DNA of 64,000 nt, taken from Phycisphaerales bacterium. Its GTDB lineage: Bacteria; Planctomycetota; Phycisphaerae; UBA1845; Fen-1342. Where the stretch lies: NCBI GenBank assembly GCA_016716475.1, contig JADJWG010000001.1, positions 1,426,001-1,490,000 on the forward strand, written 5' to 3'. Made by a program: the position numbers and the translations under genes. The notes beneath the pieces are model-generated. The model saw only the letters and a list, made by a program, of their open reading frames with translations. It made no database searches and had not been told where the DNA came from. Shown in pieces: positions 62,449 to 64,000 of this stretch; positions within the stretch are counted from its first letter, which is position 1, and each line of letters begins with the position of its first letter.

Positions 62449-64000
62449 ATGCCACCGTCACCACGTTCCAAGCCGGCTCCCGCCGCCGGACGGTCCGGCT
62501 CTTCTCCTGCACCGAGCGCGGTTCGACCCACTGCCGCCGGGTCGGCTGCTACGCCCACCAGCGGTTCCGTGCGCTGGCTCACCATTCGTGGTGCGCGACA
62601 GAATAACCTGCGCAACATCGACGTCGGATTTCCGCTGGGGCGCTTTACCTGTGTGACCGGGGTTTCGGGTTCCGGCAAGAGCTCGCTGGTCAACGAAATT
62701 CTGTACAAGGTTCTCGCCCGGGAACTCAACGCCGCGACTTCGCTCGAACCTGGTCTGCACACGGCCGTGGAGGGGAAAGACGCCCTCGACAAAGTCATCG
62801 CGATTGACCAGACGCCTATCGGTCGCACACCGCGCTCGAATCCCGCGACCTATATCAAGGTCTTTGACGAGATTCGCGCGCTTTTCACCAAGCTGCCCGA
62901 TGCCAAGCTGCGCGGTTACAAGCCCGGCCGCTTCAGCTTCAACGTGCCCGCCGCACGCGGGGGCGGCCGGTGTGAGGCCTGCGAAGGCAATGGCGCAAAT
63001 CGAATCGAGATGGACTTCCTCGCCGATGTCTGGGTGACCTGCCCCGTGTGCGAGGGACAGCGCTTCAACCATGCGACACTCCAGGTGCGGCACAAGGGCA
63101 AGTCCATCGCCGATGTGCTGCATATGGAGGTCGCGGAGGCCCTCGCGCACTTCGAGAACGTGCCGCGCATTCGCGGCATGCTCCAGACGCTGCATGACGT
63201 CGGCCTGGACTACCTCCAGCTTGGTCAGGCCAGCACCACGCTCTCCGGCGGCGAGGCCCAGCGCATCAAGCTCGCGCGTGAACTCGTCAAGAAACCCACC
63301 GGGGGTACGCTCTATGTGCTCGACGAACCCACCACCGGCCTGCACTTCGCCGATATCCGCCGCCTGCTCGCCGTTCTGCACGGTTTCGTCGACGCCGGCA
63401 ACACCGTCGTCGTGATTGAGCATAATCTTGACGTCGTCAAGACGGCCGACTGGGTCATTGATCTCGGTCCGGAGGGCGGTGAAGGCGGCGGCCACATCGT
63501 CATCACCGGCACCCCCGAAGACGTGGCCCATTGCGCTGCCTCCGACACGGGCCGCGCACTCCGCTCGGTGCTATGGCCGGACCGCTATCCCCCCGAGAGC
63601 ACGTCCGCTCCGGATTCGGCCGCAGCACCTCGATCGCCTGCACCGCCCGCACATACCGCCGTCACGGTCGTCGGCGCGCGGCAGCACAATCTGCGCGACC
63701 TCTCCGTATCGTTCCCCCGCGAGCGCTTGACTGTCTGCACCGGCGTCTCCGGTTCCGGCAAGACCAGCTTCGCCATCGACACGGTCTTTACCGAGGGCTA
63801 CCGCCGGTACGTCGAATCCCTGTCCGCCTATGCCCGCCAGTTCCTCGGCCAACTCGCCAAGCCGCGCGTCGAGCATGTGGAGGGGCTTTCACCCGCAATC
63901 TGCATCGAGCAGCGCAGCGCCGGCAAGAGCCCGCGTTCGACGGTCGGCACCGTTACCGAAATTTATGACTACATGCGGGTTCTCTGGGCCCGGGCCGGGC
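62449..64000 (+). CDS. uvrA: UvrA-family excinuclease subunit, partial, with permuted domain order
   Basis: UvrA recognises damaged DNA in nucleotide excision repair. The frame (first in-frame stop upstream at 62419-62421) starts with a 45-residue Pro/Ala/Ser-rich leader at ATG 62449. Residues 45-380 match the C-terminal half of UvrA: Walker A GVSGSGKSS (71-79), DQTPIGRTPRSNPATY, the zinc-finger cysteines CEAC and CPVC (about 175-205), signature LSGGEAQRIKLA (about 265), Walker B LYVLDEP (289-295) and VIEHNLDVVKTADWVIDLGPEGG. A second linker follows. From residue 405 the N-terminal half begins: GARQHNLRDL, Walker A GVSGSGKTS (432-440), SLSAYARQFLGQL and SPRSTVGTVTEIYDYMR. The frame is open at the window end, so the full length is unknown. 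Confidence 0.88.
   Translation, partial: MPPSPRSKPAPAAGRSGSSPAPSAVRPTAAGSAATPTSGSVRWLTIRGARQNNLRNIDVGFPLGRFTCVTGVSGSGKSSLVNEILYKVLARELNAATSLEPGLHTAVEGKDALDKVIAIDQTPIGRTPRSNPATYIKVFDEIRALFTKLPDAKLRGYKPGRFSFNVPAARGGGRCEACEGNGANRIEMDFLADVWVTCPVCEGQRFNHATLQVRHKGKSIADVLHMEVAEALAHFENVPRIRGMLQTLHDVGLDYLQLGQASTTLSGGEAQRIKLARELVKKPTGGTLYVLDEPTTGLHFADIRRLLAVLHGFVDAGNTVVVIEHNLDVVKTADWVIDLGPEGGEGGGHIVITGTPEDVAHCAASDTGRALRSVLWPDRYPPESTSAPDSAAAPRSPAPPAHTAVTVVGARQHNLRDLSVSFPRERLTVCTGVSGSGKTSFAIDTVFTEGYRRYVESLSAYARQFLGQLAKPRVEHVEGLSPAICIEQRSAGKSPRSTVGTVTEIYDYMRVLWARAG

Noticed and set aside
62458..63531. 357-codon minus-strand open frame opposite uvrA
   Set aside because: The plus strand carries unmistakable UvrA motifs; the minus frame has none.
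1..64000. CRISPR arrays, insertion sequences, tRNA and rRNA genes
   Set aside because: Looked for direct repeats, terminal inverted repeats with transposase frames, and CCA-ended cloverleaf-like sequences; none was seen. A covariance search for tRNA would settle it.

Overview
The window is GC-rich, gene-dense bacterial chromosome. I see no rRNA, tRNA, CRISPR array, prophage or insertion sequence. Gene content suggests a Planctomycetota bacterium: a PEP-CTERM protein with a lamin-tail-like domain, a toroid-repeat plus DUF4159 protein, a TMTC-like membrane TPR protein, large zinc-ribbon membrane proteins, Tat- and Sec-type lipoproteins, a Gfo/Idh/MocA oxidoreductase and a PhyH dioxygenase. The phylum is an inference from gene families, because no marker gene was compared. 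GTG and TTG starts are common, and several operons use ATGA or GTGA stop-start overlaps.

Layout. 113-2411: a lipoprotein and a convergent Tat-exported amine oxidase whose 3' ends overlap. 2522-6339: an arsenic-type resistance operon, arsR - ArsP-like permease - arsE-like thioredoxin - DGC zinc-binding protein - arsF - arsG, headed by a clear promoter. 6589-12584: a frameshifted rdgC-like gene, ftsK, an orphan mlaE and a Gfo/Idh/MocA oxidoreductase. 12620-19831: two paralogous zinc-ribbon membrane proteins on either side of putA and a DUF4097 lipoprotein. 20047-21654: an eight-heme NapC/NirT-type cytochrome. 21681-26198: a cupin, a DUF35 protein and a thiolase-fold protein that lacks the usual cysteine, divergent from a propionyl-CoA-synthetase-like gene. 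26504-34308: rsgA, a PEP-CTERM protein, a tetR with a palindromic operator, asd with a GNAT enzyme, and a three-gene operon of unknown function. 34338-39901: a large lipoprotein, a hypothetical gene, a cysteine-desulfurase-like enzyme, PhyH and DUF2934. 39901-49499: the DUF4159 protein divergent from a Ser/Thr kinase; a TPR / polyferredoxin / MgtE operon; a zinc-ribbon coiled-coil protein with RNase HI. 49696-53627: HtrA protease, DUF3467, FtsX-type permease and a lipoate ligase. 53642-62319: TMTC-like protein and TolC, divergent from an RND adaptor and pump. 62449-64000: a uvrA that runs off the window and has its C-terminal-type half before its N-terminal-type half.

The clearest functional units are the arsenical operon (sense, reduce, pump out), the RND tripartite pump (TolC on one strand, adaptor and pump on the other, across a shared promoter region), and the CoA-ester cluster (ligase, thiolase fold, DUF35 partner). 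The observations most worth following up are the permuted UvrA, the thiolase without its nucleophilic cysteine, the composition of the ArsEFG-type operon, the CX3CH heme motif, the Glu-to-Asp change in PutA, and the paralogous zinc-ribbon pair.
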